32,272 nucleotides of DNA, from the NCBI GenBank assembly GCA_020441605.1, contig JAGRLX010000091.1:7829-40100 (forward strand), written 5' to 3'. Positions 1 to 7,778 of the stretch are shown in pieces. The notes beneath the pieces were generated by a model. It saw only the letters and a list, made by a program, of their open reading frames with translations, did not search any database and was not told the DNA's origin. Positions within the stretch are counted from its first letter, which is position 1; the number at the start of each line of letters is the position of its first letter. A program made the translations under genes and the position numbers. The DNA comes from Alphaproteobacteria bacterium. GTDB lineage: Bacteria > Pseudomonadota > Alphaproteobacteria > Rhizobiales > Aestuariivirgaceae.

Positions 1-1115
1 TAGAGCACGCCATACCAGATGAGATCGAAACCGAGGGCCCGCACCAGCGGGATGTAGAGCGGCGCGACGATGACAAGCATGGCGGTGTCATCGAGAAACA
101 TGCCCATGATGATGAAGGATACCTGCATCAGGATCAGCACTTCCCAGGGCGAAAGGCCAAGCTTCTCCAGAAAAAGGGACTCGATGGCCTTGACCGCACC
201 CAGGCCGTCGAAGACCGCGCCAAAACAGAGGGCCGCGAGAATGATCCACATGAACATCACGGTGATGTCCAGCGTCTTGCTGAAGGTGACATCGATCACC
301 TCCCGGGTCAGCTTGCCGCGCGCCCAGGCCGCAAGAAGCGCGGCGAGGGCACCTACCGCCGAGCTTTCGACCAGGCTCGTGATGCCGGTGACGAAGAGAC
401 CGATCATCACGCCGAAGACGATGAGTGGAATGATGCCGATGTAGAGAAGCCGAAGCTTCTCGCTCATCGGGATGTTGCGCTCCTCCTTGGGCAAAACCGG
501 CCCCAGCTCGGGCTGGAAGTAGCAACGAATGCCGATGTAGAGGATGAAGATCGCGGCCAGCAGCAGGCCGGGAAAAATGCCAGCGAGCCATAGCTGGTCG
601 ACGGGCTGGCGGGCGATCATGGCGTAGAGCACCAGCACCACGCTGGGCGGTATGAGAATGCCGAGCGTACTGCCAGCCTGCACGACGCCGGTCACCATCT
701 GCTTGTCATAGCCGCGGCGAAGTAACTCGGGCAAAGCGATGGTGGCGCCGATGGCCATGCCGGCAATCGAAAGGCCATTGATGACAGAAATCAGCACCAT
801 CAGTCCGATGGTGCCGATGGCGAGGCCACCGCGGACACCGCCCATCCAGACATGGAACATCCGGTAGAGATCGCTGGCAATTCCGGACTCGGCCAGGACA
901 TAGCCCATAAGCACGAACATCGGCACCGTGACGAGCGCATACCAGTCCTGGAGCTTGCCCGCGCCGGCGAAGGGCATGTTGGTGGCGCCATCGCCCCACA
1001 ACAGCAGCGCCGCCGTGGTGGCGACAAAGCCGATGGCCCCAAAGACTCGCGCGCCGGTGGCGAGCAGTACCATCATCGAGGCAAACATCGTGAGGGCGAT
1101 CAGTTCGTAACTCAT
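1..1115 (-). CDS. dctM: TRAP transporter large permease subunit (DctM family), partial
   Basis: This is the large membrane subunit of a tripartite ATP-independent periplasmic transporter, which moves a substrate across the inner membrane using an ion gradient. The frame begins MSYELIALTMFASM and stays open to the left edge, so about 371 residues are seen and the C-terminal end is missing (the family is usually about 430). Repeated hydrophobic helices carry DctM-type motifs such as GILIPPSVVLVLYAM and an AIGATIALPELLRRGYDK segment. The ATG overlaps the TGA of the upstream dctQ (ATGA), so the two are translationally coupled. The periplasmic binding subunit dctP is not in the window and may lie beyond the left edge. 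The substrate cannot be read from the sequence; the divergent oxidoreductase-kinase genes suggest a polyol or a related acid. Confidence 0.9.
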   Translation of the reverse strand, partial: MSYELIALTMFASMMVLLATGARVFGAIGFVATTAALLLWGDGATNMPFAGAGKLQDWYALVTVPMFVLMGYVLAESGIASDLYRMFHVWMGGVRGGLAIGTIGLMVLISVINGLSIAGMAIGATIALPELLRRGYDKQMVTGVVQAGSTLGILIPPSVVLVLYAMIARQPVDQLWLAGIFPGLLLAAIFILYIGIRCYFQPELGPVLPKEERNIPMSEKLRLLYIGIIPLIVFGVMIGLFVTGITSLVESSAVGALAALLAAWARGKLTREVIDVTFSKTLDITVMFMWIILAALCFGAVFDGLGAVKAIESLFLEKLGLSPWEVLILMQVSFIIMGMFLDDTAMLVIVAPLYIPLVRALGFDLIWYGVL

Positions 1116-1669
1116 CTGACCGGCCTTCCACGCAGGATGGCAATATCCTTGAACATGGTAGAGATAGCCTGCAACAGCATCATGGCAATGCCGATGCTCA
1201 TGATCGAGCGAATCGGCCAGAGGTAGGGACGCCACGCACTGGGGCGCTGCTGTCCCGTCTCGAAGACATAGATAGTGCTTTCGACCGCGCCATAGAGAAG
1301 AATCACCAGATAGACCAGCAGTCCGATGACAGTGATGCAGTCGACGAGGGCCTGGGTGCGGGGCGACCAGCGGCTGTAGAACAGATCCATTCGCACATGG
1401 GCGCCGTTCTGAAAGCTGTAGGCGCCGCCGAGAAGATAATAGGCCGTCAGCGTGAACTGAGCCATTTCCACCGTCCAGATCGGGGAAATGTTCAATACCG
1501 CTTTGGACACCGCGGCATAGAGCAGAATCGCGAGAAGAAGGACGATGCCATACATGGTGAAGCGCCCGATACGGGCATTGATGGCGTCCACATAACGGAC
1601 ATAGGCCACAACCCAATCAGGCATGTTCGACACCGCGGCATGGCCGTGGCTTCGGAAGGCTATTGGCAA
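1112..1669 (-). CDS. dctQ: TRAP transporter small permease subunit (DctQ family)
   Basis: Small membrane subunit of the same TRAP transporter, 185 residues with four hydrophobic segments. The family-typical patch between helices, WTVEMAQFTLTAYYLLGGAY followed by GAHVRMDLFYSR, is present. The given start adds 15 residues before a second methionine (MPDWVVAY, at 1624); that later start gives a more usual DctQ N-terminus, and neither has a strong ribosome binding site. The gene faces away from the oxidoreductase operon beginning at 1844, leaving about 170 bases of shared regulatory DNA. Confidence 0.88.
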   Translation of the reverse strand: MPIAFRSHGHAAVSNMPDWVVAYVRYVDAINARIGRFTMYGIVLLLAILLYAAVSKAVLNISPIWTVEMAQFTLTAYYLLGGAYSFQNGAHVRMDLFYSRWSPRTQALVDCITVIGLLVYLVILLYGAVESTIYVFETGQQRPSAWRPYLWPIRSIMSIGIAMMLLQAISTMFKDIAILRGRPVR

Positions 1670-1752
1670 CGCGATGTGCGCAACCTAGCGTCACTGCGAT
1701 CTCCCCAGACCCTTTTGTACATTTCTTTACAGTGCCATGATAGCTTCGGCAA

Positions 1753-1794
1753 GACTGTTTCAACAACGTGTCCAAACCGTCAGGTGGAACAGTC
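1753..1794. promoter_or_regulatory. Inverted repeat between divergent TRAP and oxidoreductase operons
   Basis: The arms GACTGTTTCA (1753-1762) and TGGAACAGTC (1785-1794) are inverted repeats matching at 9 of 10 positions. Their centres are 32 bases apart, about three helical turns. The repeat lies in the only intergenic region that could control both dctQM and the 1844-5476 operon, so it could be an operator for a dimeric regulator. No regulator gene is adjacent. This is a visual match only. Confidence 0.35.
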
Positions 1795-1843
1795 ACCGCC
1801 CGCACTTGCGTGGCGCACGGGTTGAGGAAAACATAGTCTGCCC

Positions 1844-3199
1844 ATGGGACAGAGTTACGATATCGCGGTGATCGGTGGTGGCGTGGTCGGCCTTGCGATC
1901 CTCCGGCGATTTGCCATGTCGGGTCTCCGTTGCGTGCTGCTGGAGCGCGGGGCTGACATCCTGTCGGGCGCATCCAAGGGCAACAGCGCGCTGCTGCACA
2001 CGGGTTTCGACGCGCCAGAGGCGAGCCTTGAACTGGCCTGCATGCAAGCCGGATACGCGGAATATCTTACCATTCGCGATAAGCTCAATCTGCCGCTCCT
2101 CGAGAGTTCAGCCCTGGTCGTTGCGTGGACCGACGAGGAGGTCGAGAAGCTCCCCGCCATTGTTGACAAGGCTCACGCCAACGGGGTCGCTGACGTCCGG
2201 CAAATTGGCCAGGCCGAATTGCGGATCCGTGAACCGGAGCTGTCGCGCCGCGCCGCAGCAGCCGCCGCAGTGCCGGGAGAACACGTCATCGATCCCTGGT
2301 CGGCGCCGCTCGCCTATGCCCACCAGGCGCTGGCCCATGGTGCGCGCATCATGCGCAATGCGGAAGTGACCCGTGGAACATTCGCGCATGGCGAATGGCG
2401 GTTGACGGCGGCCGAGCACTCCGTCTGCGCCCGCGTGGTGGTGAATGCCGCGGGCAATTTCGGCGACCGGGTGGAGCGGCTGGTGCGTGAACCACCCTTC
2501 GGGATCAGGCCGCGGCGCGGCCAATTCGTGGTCTTCGACAAGCCGGCATCGAAACTTGTCAAGGCGATCATCCTGCCGGTTCCGACCGAGCGCACCAAGG
2601 GAGTTGTGCTGTTCCGCACCATCTTCGGCAATCTCGCCATCGGGCCGACGGCGGAAGATGTCGAGGAGCGCGAGGTGGCCGCCTGCGATCAGCGGTCTCT
2701 CGAAACGCTCAAAGCCAGGGCGATCGAAATGTTGCCGCCGCTCTCCGATATCGGCGTCAATGCCATCTACGGCGGACTGCGGCCGGCGACAGAGCACAAG
2801 GACTATGTGATCGAAGCCCTTACCGGCCAAAACTGGATCACGGTGGCGGGCATCAGGTCGACCGGGCTCACCGCAGCGCTAGGCATTGCCCAACACGTCG
2901 CCCATCTTTATGTAACCCAATTGGGAGATCTGCCCGACCCTCCCGCGCCGATCTGGACTCCTGTCGCCAATCTCGCCGAACATCGTCCGCGCCCTTATCA
3001 ACAGGGTGGGGACATGATCTGCCATTGCGAATGGGTGACCCGCGAAGAAATCAGCGCTGCGCTGACGGGTCCCTTGCCGGCAACCGACATGGCTGGATTG
3101 AAGCGGCGGACGCGGGCCACGATGGGCCGATGCCAGGGCTTCTATTGCTCTGCCAAAGTGTCAACCCTCTTGCGGGAGGCAGGCCATGGAGCAGCTTGA
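1844..3199 (+). CDS. GlpA-like FAD-dependent oxidoreductase with C-terminal [2Fe-2S] domain
   Basis: A 451-residue FAD enzyme of the DAO/GlpA type, likely to oxidise a polyol phosphate or hydroxy acid and pass electrons through an iron-sulfur centre. The N-terminus has the dinucleotide-binding motif VIGGGVVGLAILRRF, followed by the LERGADILSGASKGNSALLH region typical of glycerol-3-phosphate and L-2-hydroxyglutarate oxidases. The C-terminus is a BFD-like domain with cysteines at about 393, 395, 430 and 435 (CHC and GRCQGFYC) preceded by KRRTRATM, as in the anaerobic GlpA subunit. It overlaps the next gene by 14 bases. With the compact FAD protein and kinase that follow, it looks like a GlpAB-kinase module for a glycerol-like substrate. 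The exact substrate is unknown. Confidence 0.85.
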   Translation: MGQSYDIAVIGGGVVGLAILRRFAMSGLRCVLLERGADILSGASKGNSALLHTGFDAPEASLELACMQAGYAEYLTIRDKLNLPLLESSALVVAWTDEEVEKLPAIVDKAHANGVADVRQIGQAELRIREPELSRRAAAAAAVPGEHVIDPWSAPLAYAHQALAHGARIMRNAEVTRGTFAHGEWRLTAAEHSVCARVVVNAAGNFGDRVERLVREPPFGIRPRRGQFVVFDKPASKLVKAIILPVPTERTKGVVLFRTIFGNLAIGPTAEDVEEREVAACDQRSLETLKARAIEMLPPLSDIGVNAIYGGLRPATEHKDYVIEALTGQNWITVAGIRSTGLTAALGIAQHVAHLYVTQLGDLPDPPAPIWTPVANLAEHRPRPYQQGGDMICHCEWVTREEISAALTGPLPATDMAGLKRRTRATMGRCQGFYCSAKVSTLLREAGHGAA

Positions 3200-4058
3200 T
3201 GTCGCCGTCGTGGGGGCTGGCCCCGCCGGGCTCTCAGCTGCTATGCGCCTCGATGAACTGGGCATCCGGAACATCGCCATTCTTGAACGTGAAGACGAAG
3301 CCGGCGGCATCCCGCGCCACTGCGGGCACCTGGGATTTGGCTGGCAAAGCCATCGCCGCCTGTGGAGCGGCCCGCGGTTCGCGGCAGCCTTGCGCCAGGA
3401 TGCTGCCGGCCTCGACCTGCGGACCGGGATCACGGTCCTGGAGATTTCCGGCGAAGGCCGGTTGCGCCTGCGTGACCGCCATGGCCTTTCAGAGCTTGTG
3501 GCTCGCCGGGTTCTCATTGCCACCGGCACCCGCGAGACGCCACGCGCGGCCCGGCTCGCAGGGGGAAGCCGTCCGCAGGGCGTCATGAACACTGGCGCGT
3601 TCCAGCAGCATGTCTATCTCCATCGACACCGGCCCTTTCGGTCGCCGGTCATCGTCGGGTCCGAGTGGGTGTCGTTCTCGGCCATCCTCACCTGCCGGCA
3701 TCTCGGCATCGCGCCGGTCACCATGATCGAGGAGCAGGCCCGGATCACGGCGCCACGGCCTGGCGGTCTCATCGCCCGGCTGGTCTATGGCGTACCCGTT
3801 CTCACCAATTGCCGCCTGATATCGATCATCGGAACGCATCAGGTTGAGGCTGTCGAGGTACAGCATGGTGACATAAGCCGCACCATTGCCTGCGACGGCG
3901 TCGTCTTCACTGGGCAGTTCCGGCCAGAACGGTCGGTCTTCGCGGAAGGGCCGGCGATCTTCACGGCTGGCAATGTCAACGCGCCGCTCAAGACCTCCGG
4001 CCGGTGCTGGCGAGACGGCAAACAAGCCGCCGACGCCATTGCACGGAGCCTCGCATGA
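3186..4058 (+). CDS. Compact FAD/NAD(P)-dependent oxidoreductase
   Basis: A 290-residue pyridine nucleotide-disulfide-oxidoreductase-like flavoprotein. It has an N-terminal FAD motif (VVGAGPAGLSAAMRL), the segment GGIPRHCGHLGFG, a middle motif LIATGTRETPRAAR and a second nucleotide-binding stretch VIVGSEWVSFSAIL. It ends with GRCWRDGKQAADAIA, typical of the C-terminus of this group, so it seems complete though short. A good ribosome binding site (GGGAGG) precedes the ATG inside the upstream gene. Such proteins usually partner a GlpA-like subunit whose [2Fe-2S] domain links the two flavins. The stop overlaps the next start as ATGA. The electron acceptor is not known. Confidence 0.82.
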   Translation: MEQLDVAVVGAGPAGLSAAMRLDELGIRNIAILEREDEAGGIPRHCGHLGFGWQSHRRLWSGPRFAAALRQDAAGLDLRTGITVLEISGEGRLRLRDRHGLSELVARRVLIATGTRETPRAARLAGGSRPQGVMNTGAFQQHVYLHRHRPFRSPVIVGSEWVSFSAILTCRHLGIAPVTMIEEQARITAPRPGGLIARLVYGVPVLTNCRLISIIGTHQVEAVEVQHGDISRTIACDGVVFTGQFRPERSVFAEGPAIFTAGNVNAPLKTSGRCWRDGKQAADAIARSLA

Positions 4059-5476
4059 GAGCAGTCGGAGTCGATCAGGGCACAACGGGCAGCAAGAGCT
4101 TCACGCTCGATGACGAAGGACTTTTCCGGCCCGTCGCCGGATTCGAACACCGTCAGATCTATCCAAGGGCCGGATGGGTTGAACACGATCCCGAAGAGTT
4201 GCTCGGCCATGTCGCGGCTGCGATCGCCGCGGCCGGACCGGTGGACTGCATCGGCATCGACAACCAGGGCGAGACCGTCGTCGCCTGGGACGCGAGAACC
4301 GGCCGTGCCATCGCCAATGCCATCGTCTGGCAGGACGATCGCACCAAGAATATCACCGCAGCGCTTAAGTCCAGCGGTGCCGAAGAACTGACGCTGAGAA
4401 CTGCCGGCCTGCCGCTCGATCCCTATTTCTCGGCCAGCAAGTTGCGTTGGCTGCTCGACAATGTGCCCGAGGCAGCCGAGCTTCGGCGCGAGGGCCGGCT
4501 GCGGCTCGGCACCAGCGACGCCTTCTTTCTCGACCGGCTCGCCGGATGTTTCGCAACCGACGTCACGACGGCCTCGCGCACCAGCCTGATGTCGCTGGAT
4601 AGCGTCAGCTGGGATCCGGCCCTCTGCCAGCTCTTTGGCGTTCCCATCGAATGCCTACCGGAGATCCGCCCAACAGCGGGCGGCTTCGGTGAGATTGGCG
4701 GCGTGCCGGTCACAGCCAGCCTCGTCGACCAGCAGGCCGCCCTGTTCGGCCATGGCTGTGCCGGGCCGGGCGATGCCAAGGTCACCTTCGGCACCGGCGC
4801 CTTCGCGCTCGCAGTCGCCGGTCCGTCGCGGATTGACGGCAGCCGGTTCGGCATCTTGCCGACGCTGGCCTGGAAGATCGACGGCCATCCGGTGGAATTC
4901 GCCATCGATGGCGGAGTCTACAATGCCGGTTCGGCCGTCAACTGGGCGAGGGGACTGGGTCTCTTTGGCGATTTCGCCGAGATCGAGGTCTTTGCAAGGG
5001 ATCCCGCGATCCTGCGGGATATTGCCTTCGTGCCGGCCCTGTCGGGGTTGGCCTGTCCCCATTGGGACCGCAATGGCGCCGGCCTGTGGATCGGACTGGG
5101 ACTGGAGACCAATCGATCCGACCTGATCCAGAGCGTGCTCGAAGGCGTCGCCCTGCGTGCTGCGGAGGTGTTGGACGCGATAGGCAAACTGGTGCCGTTG
5201 GGCGAGCGGATCTCGGTCGATGGCGGCATGGCGAAGAACCCATATTTTCTATCATTCCTCAGTACCGTCCTGGACAAGACTCTACTGGTTCCATCGTCCA
5301 CGGACCTGACGGGTCTAGGCGCTGCGCGCATGGCGTTCCGGGGCATGGGAGTAACCGACCTGCCGCCTTTGCCACCGCCCCGCCGAATGGTTGAGCCAAC
5401 TGGCCGTTACGGCACCGCTGCCCGGGAGCGTTTCGCCGCTGCCATCTCGCGGGCCAAGAACTGGAAGTCCAGATGA
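4055..5476 (+). CDS. FGGY-family carbohydrate kinase (glycerol-kinase-like)
   Basis: A 473-residue ATP-dependent sugar or polyol kinase. The start at 4055 is chosen because it overlaps the previous stop (ATGA) and begins directly with the phosphate-binding motif MRAVGVDQGTTGSKSF. Family motifs include AIVWQDDRTK, VDQQAALFGHG, TFGTGAFAL, and VDGGMAKNPYF near the C-terminus. Against E. coli GlpK the substrate-pocket Trp, Tyr (PYFSA), Asp (VDQQ) and Phe are kept. The arginine of the NQRET motif is a glycine here (NQGET), so the substrate may not be plain glycerol. It is the last gene of the trio and probably phosphorylates the substrate that the two flavoproteins oxidise, or one imported by the adjacent TRAP system. 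Confidence 0.85.
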   Translation: MRAVGVDQGTTGSKSFTLDDEGLFRPVAGFEHRQIYPRAGWVEHDPEELLGHVAAAIAAAGPVDCIGIDNQGETVVAWDARTGRAIANAIVWQDDRTKNITAALKSSGAEELTLRTAGLPLDPYFSASKLRWLLDNVPEAAELRREGRLRLGTSDAFFLDRLAGCFATDVTTASRTSLMSLDSVSWDPALCQLFGVPIECLPEIRPTAGGFGEIGGVPVTASLVDQQAALFGHGCAGPGDAKVTFGTGAFALAVAGPSRIDGSRFGILPTLAWKIDGHPVEFAIDGGVYNAGSAVNWARGLGLFGDFAEIEVFARDPAILRDIAFVPALSGLACPHWDRNGAGLWIGLGLETNRSDLIQSVLEGVALRAAEVLDAIGKLVPLGERISVDGGMAKNPYFLSFLSTVLDKTLLVPSSTDLTGLGAARMAFRGMGVTDLPPLPPPRRMVEPTGRYGTAARERFAAAISRAKNWKSR

Positions 5477-5602
5477 TGATCGTTGACTTGCAGAAGGCGA
5501 TCGCTGCACCGACCTGCCCCGCTCCGCTTTGACGCAAGAATCATGGCCCCCGCGCCATGTGCCCATCACGCCTGTTGTGGCCGGACATCGCCGGCACAGG
5601 CC

Positions 5603-7564
5603 TCAGCCGAATGCATCAAGCGTCAACAAGGCCTCATATACCAGTCCAGTGTTCTTCCATGTGAATGCGGCGGTCCCCTGAAACTGATCGGGCATGGCGC
5701 TTTCGAGCATGGTCATGCCGAAGCCTGACTTGCGCGGCCGGCGTATCCGGCGCGGGACCTTTTCCTCCCAGCGGATATAGAGTTGCTGCTTGCCGGATTC
5801 GGTGGTGGGCAGCACCTTGCCAGTAAAGGCAACGCTGCCGCCGGTTGCCAATGCGCCGTACTGAGACGAATTGCTCGCAAGCTCATGGATTGCGATGGCA
5901 AGCGTCTGGGCTTGCTGGGTGGGAAGTTCAACAGCGGGCAGCTCGATCGACACCTCTCCGGACAAGTTGTCATCCGGGAGGAATGGCTTGATTGTCCGCT
6001 CGGCGATTCCCTGTACCGGGGCCGATTTCCATCCGGTATCGAAGAGCAGATCCTGCGCTGCGCTCAGCGCCGTCAATCGCTTGTTGAATTTCCCTTCGTA
6101 GTCGGCAACCGAGCGGGCCCGGCGAGCGCTTTGACGGGACAGGCTCGCCACAAGCTGCACCGTGTTACGCACGCGGTGGGCAAGCTCGCGCAGCAGCATC
6201 GTCTTGACCTCTTCGTCGCGCTTGCGCACCGAGATATCGACAATCACCGTGAGATAGGAAAGCGGCTCACCGGAATTGCTCACGTGAAGCCTGCCGTTGA
6301 CGAGACCCCAGAGGAACTGGCCGTCCTTGCGGCAGTAGCGCTTTTCGAATTGCACTGAGGGGCGCGGGTGGCCGTTCTCGTCGACCAGCGCAGTGGTGCT
6401 CAGGTGGTGATCACCGGGGTGGGTAATGTCCAGGAAGCTCATGTTCAGGAGTTCCTCTCGGGAATAGCCGAACAGCTCGCACAAGGCATCGTTGACGCGC
6501 AGCAGCTTCCCCGTCTTGAAGTCTGTTTCGCAGTTGGCGGTACCGGCATTCTCGAAAAATGCATTCTCGCGACGCTCGGTCTCGGCCAGCCGATTCTCGG
6601 TAGTGGTGAGCGCGCGGTCGAGCGAGTTCGCCTCGAAACGAATGAGCTGGCCGGACCTGAATGTTCCATAGAGCATCGTGGCCAGCGCACCGGCGGAGAG
6701 CGCGAGAATCCAGAGCCGTGGCCATTGCCACTCGGGATAACCCTTCAGGCGGATCAGGATTTTGTTCCCCGCTATGTCTGCTTCCTGTACTGCAGACCAT
6801 TTCGAAGAGGCCCCCCCTTGCACATCGCTGACAAGCGCCGGCCGATCCGGTTTGTCGGCCCATGCCAGCGACAGGCTCTGCCGCGCCTCCAGAGCACCAG
6901 CCTGCCGCAGGGCCAGGAGGGACATACCCTGCACAAGCAGATTGGGATTCTTCATCCGGCCCGGCGCGCGCGCGTCATGTACAAGGAGTCGCGCGATAAA
7001 GATGGAGCCGGAGCCACGCTTTCCGCTGCTACCAAGGATGAGCGCCGGACGTGAAATCTCGCTGGTCGATTGATAATCCTGAAGCAGCGCCGCGACCTCC
7101 GGCAAAGTGGAAGCATCCTGCCCAGGCTTGAGAAGTCGCATGTCACCATAGACCGACACGACAGGCGTGAGGATGGGCAGACTTGCGGAACGGTCAATCG
7201 AGTAATTGGGGTCCGCGAGCTCCATCCTGACCTGTGCTTCATCCTGCTCGACCTGGGTGCGATCGATGACACGCGCCCAAGCCCATGACGAATCCCGCGT
7301 GCGCGATGGGGACAACCGATCAAGGAAGTTGTCGAACAGCAGGAGAGAAGGATCGGCCTGGACCACGAAGGCGGAAGCGGCGTCAAGCTCGGTTCCGGCG
7401 ACGGCAATCCGCTGCTGGATGTTCTGGACCTGCTGATCGGCCATGGTCTGACTGGCAGCCATCAGTTCGCGGCGCTCCAGGACGAACACGATGACACTGA
7501 AACAAATCGTCAGTGCGAACCCAGCCAGAAGCTGCCCTTTTACCTTACGTAAGGCTACTCTCAT
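5603..7564 (-). CDS. HWE-family sensor histidine kinase with extracytoplasmic sensor and PAS domain
   Basis: A 653-residue membrane kinase likely to feed the PhyR general stress response. A membrane segment at about residues 8-30 and another at 281-301 flank a roughly 250-residue CHASE-like periplasmic sensor. A PAS domain follows (about 330-450, with GYSREELLNMSFLDI). The kinase region has the H-box ELAHRVRNTVQLVASL with phospho-acceptor His463, the N-box AIHELASNSSQYGAL with His560, and the W-x-E motif at 599-601 (RWEEK). These are the residues for which HWE kinases are named. A GGAAC-type stress promoter lies 43 bases upstream, so the kinase may be induced by the response it controls. The ligand is unknown. 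Confidence 0.88.
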   Translation of the reverse strand: MRVALRKVKGQLLAGFALTICFSVIVFVLERRELMAASQTMADQQVQNIQQRIAVAGTELDAASAFVVQADPSLLLFDNFLDRLSPSRTRDSSWAWARVIDRTQVEQDEAQVRMELADPNYSIDRSASLPILTPVVSVYGDMRLLKPGQDASTLPEVAALLQDYQSTSEISRPALILGSSGKRGSGSIFIARLLVHDARAPGRMKNPNLLVQGMSLLALRQAGALEARQSLSLAWADKPDRPALVSDVQGGASSKWSAVQEADIAGNKILIRLKGYPEWQWPRLWILALSAGALATMLYGTFRSGQLIRFEANSLDRALTTTENRLAETERRENAFFENAGTANCETDFKTGKLLRVNDALCELFGYSREELLNMSFLDITHPGDHHLSTTALVDENGHPRPSVQFEKRYCRKDGQFLWGLVNGRLHVSNSGEPLSYLTVIVDISVRKRDEEVKTMLLRELAHRVRNTVQLVASLSRQSARRARSVADYEGKFNKRLTALSAAQDLLFDTGWKSAPVQGIAERTIKPFLPDDNLSGEVSIELPAVELPTQQAQTLAIAIHELASNSSQYGALATGGSVAFTGKVLPTTESGKQQLYIRWEEKVPRRIRRPRKSGFGMTMLESAMPDQFQGTAAFTWKNTGLVYEALLTLDAFG

Positions 7565-7606
7565 TGGTGTTTTTCTGGCAGTGACCCAGTGTTGCGACTG
7601 GGTTCA

Positions 7607-7632
7607 AATGCAAAGGCTGCAGCAAAGTTCCC
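7607..7632 (-). promoter_or_regulatory. EcfG-type promoter candidate for the HWE kinase
   Basis: On the minus strand the sequence reads GGAAC, 17 bases, CATT. This fits the relaxed rhizobial stress-sigma pattern (GGAAC, 18-19 bases, TT). It would start transcription near 7600, about 35 bases before the kinase ATG. It pairs with a plus-strand site at 7659-7684. Confidence 0.55.
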
Positions 7633-7658
7633 CGGCACATGAAATTTTCGACGGCAAG

Positions 7659-7684
7659 GGAACGAATTCACGGCTGGCGACATT
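7659..7684 (+). promoter_or_regulatory. EcfG-type promoter candidate for the AI-2E family gene
   Basis: GGAAC, 17 bases, CATT, about 95 bases before the ATG at 7779. It supports the 7779 start, because longer upstream starts in that frame would lie before the promoter or inside the opposite kinase gene. Confidence 0.55.
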
Positions 7685-7778
7685 GATCCGGCGGGGAAGA
7701 CCGGGTTCCCATGCCAACACGACCTCCTTCTGCATAACCCGAGACAACACAAGCGTCAGCCAGCAGCGAGCACACCTG

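Noticed and set aside
88..1143. Several long minus-strand frames overlapping the left end
   Set aside because: They are rich in Arg and His, without domain motifs, and lie out of frame with the clear DctM sequence, so they are shadows.
7491..7778. 96-residue N-terminal extension of the AI-2E gene
   Set aside because: It overlaps the divergent kinase gene and lies mostly upstream of the likely promoter; the 7779 ATG gives a normal N-terminus.
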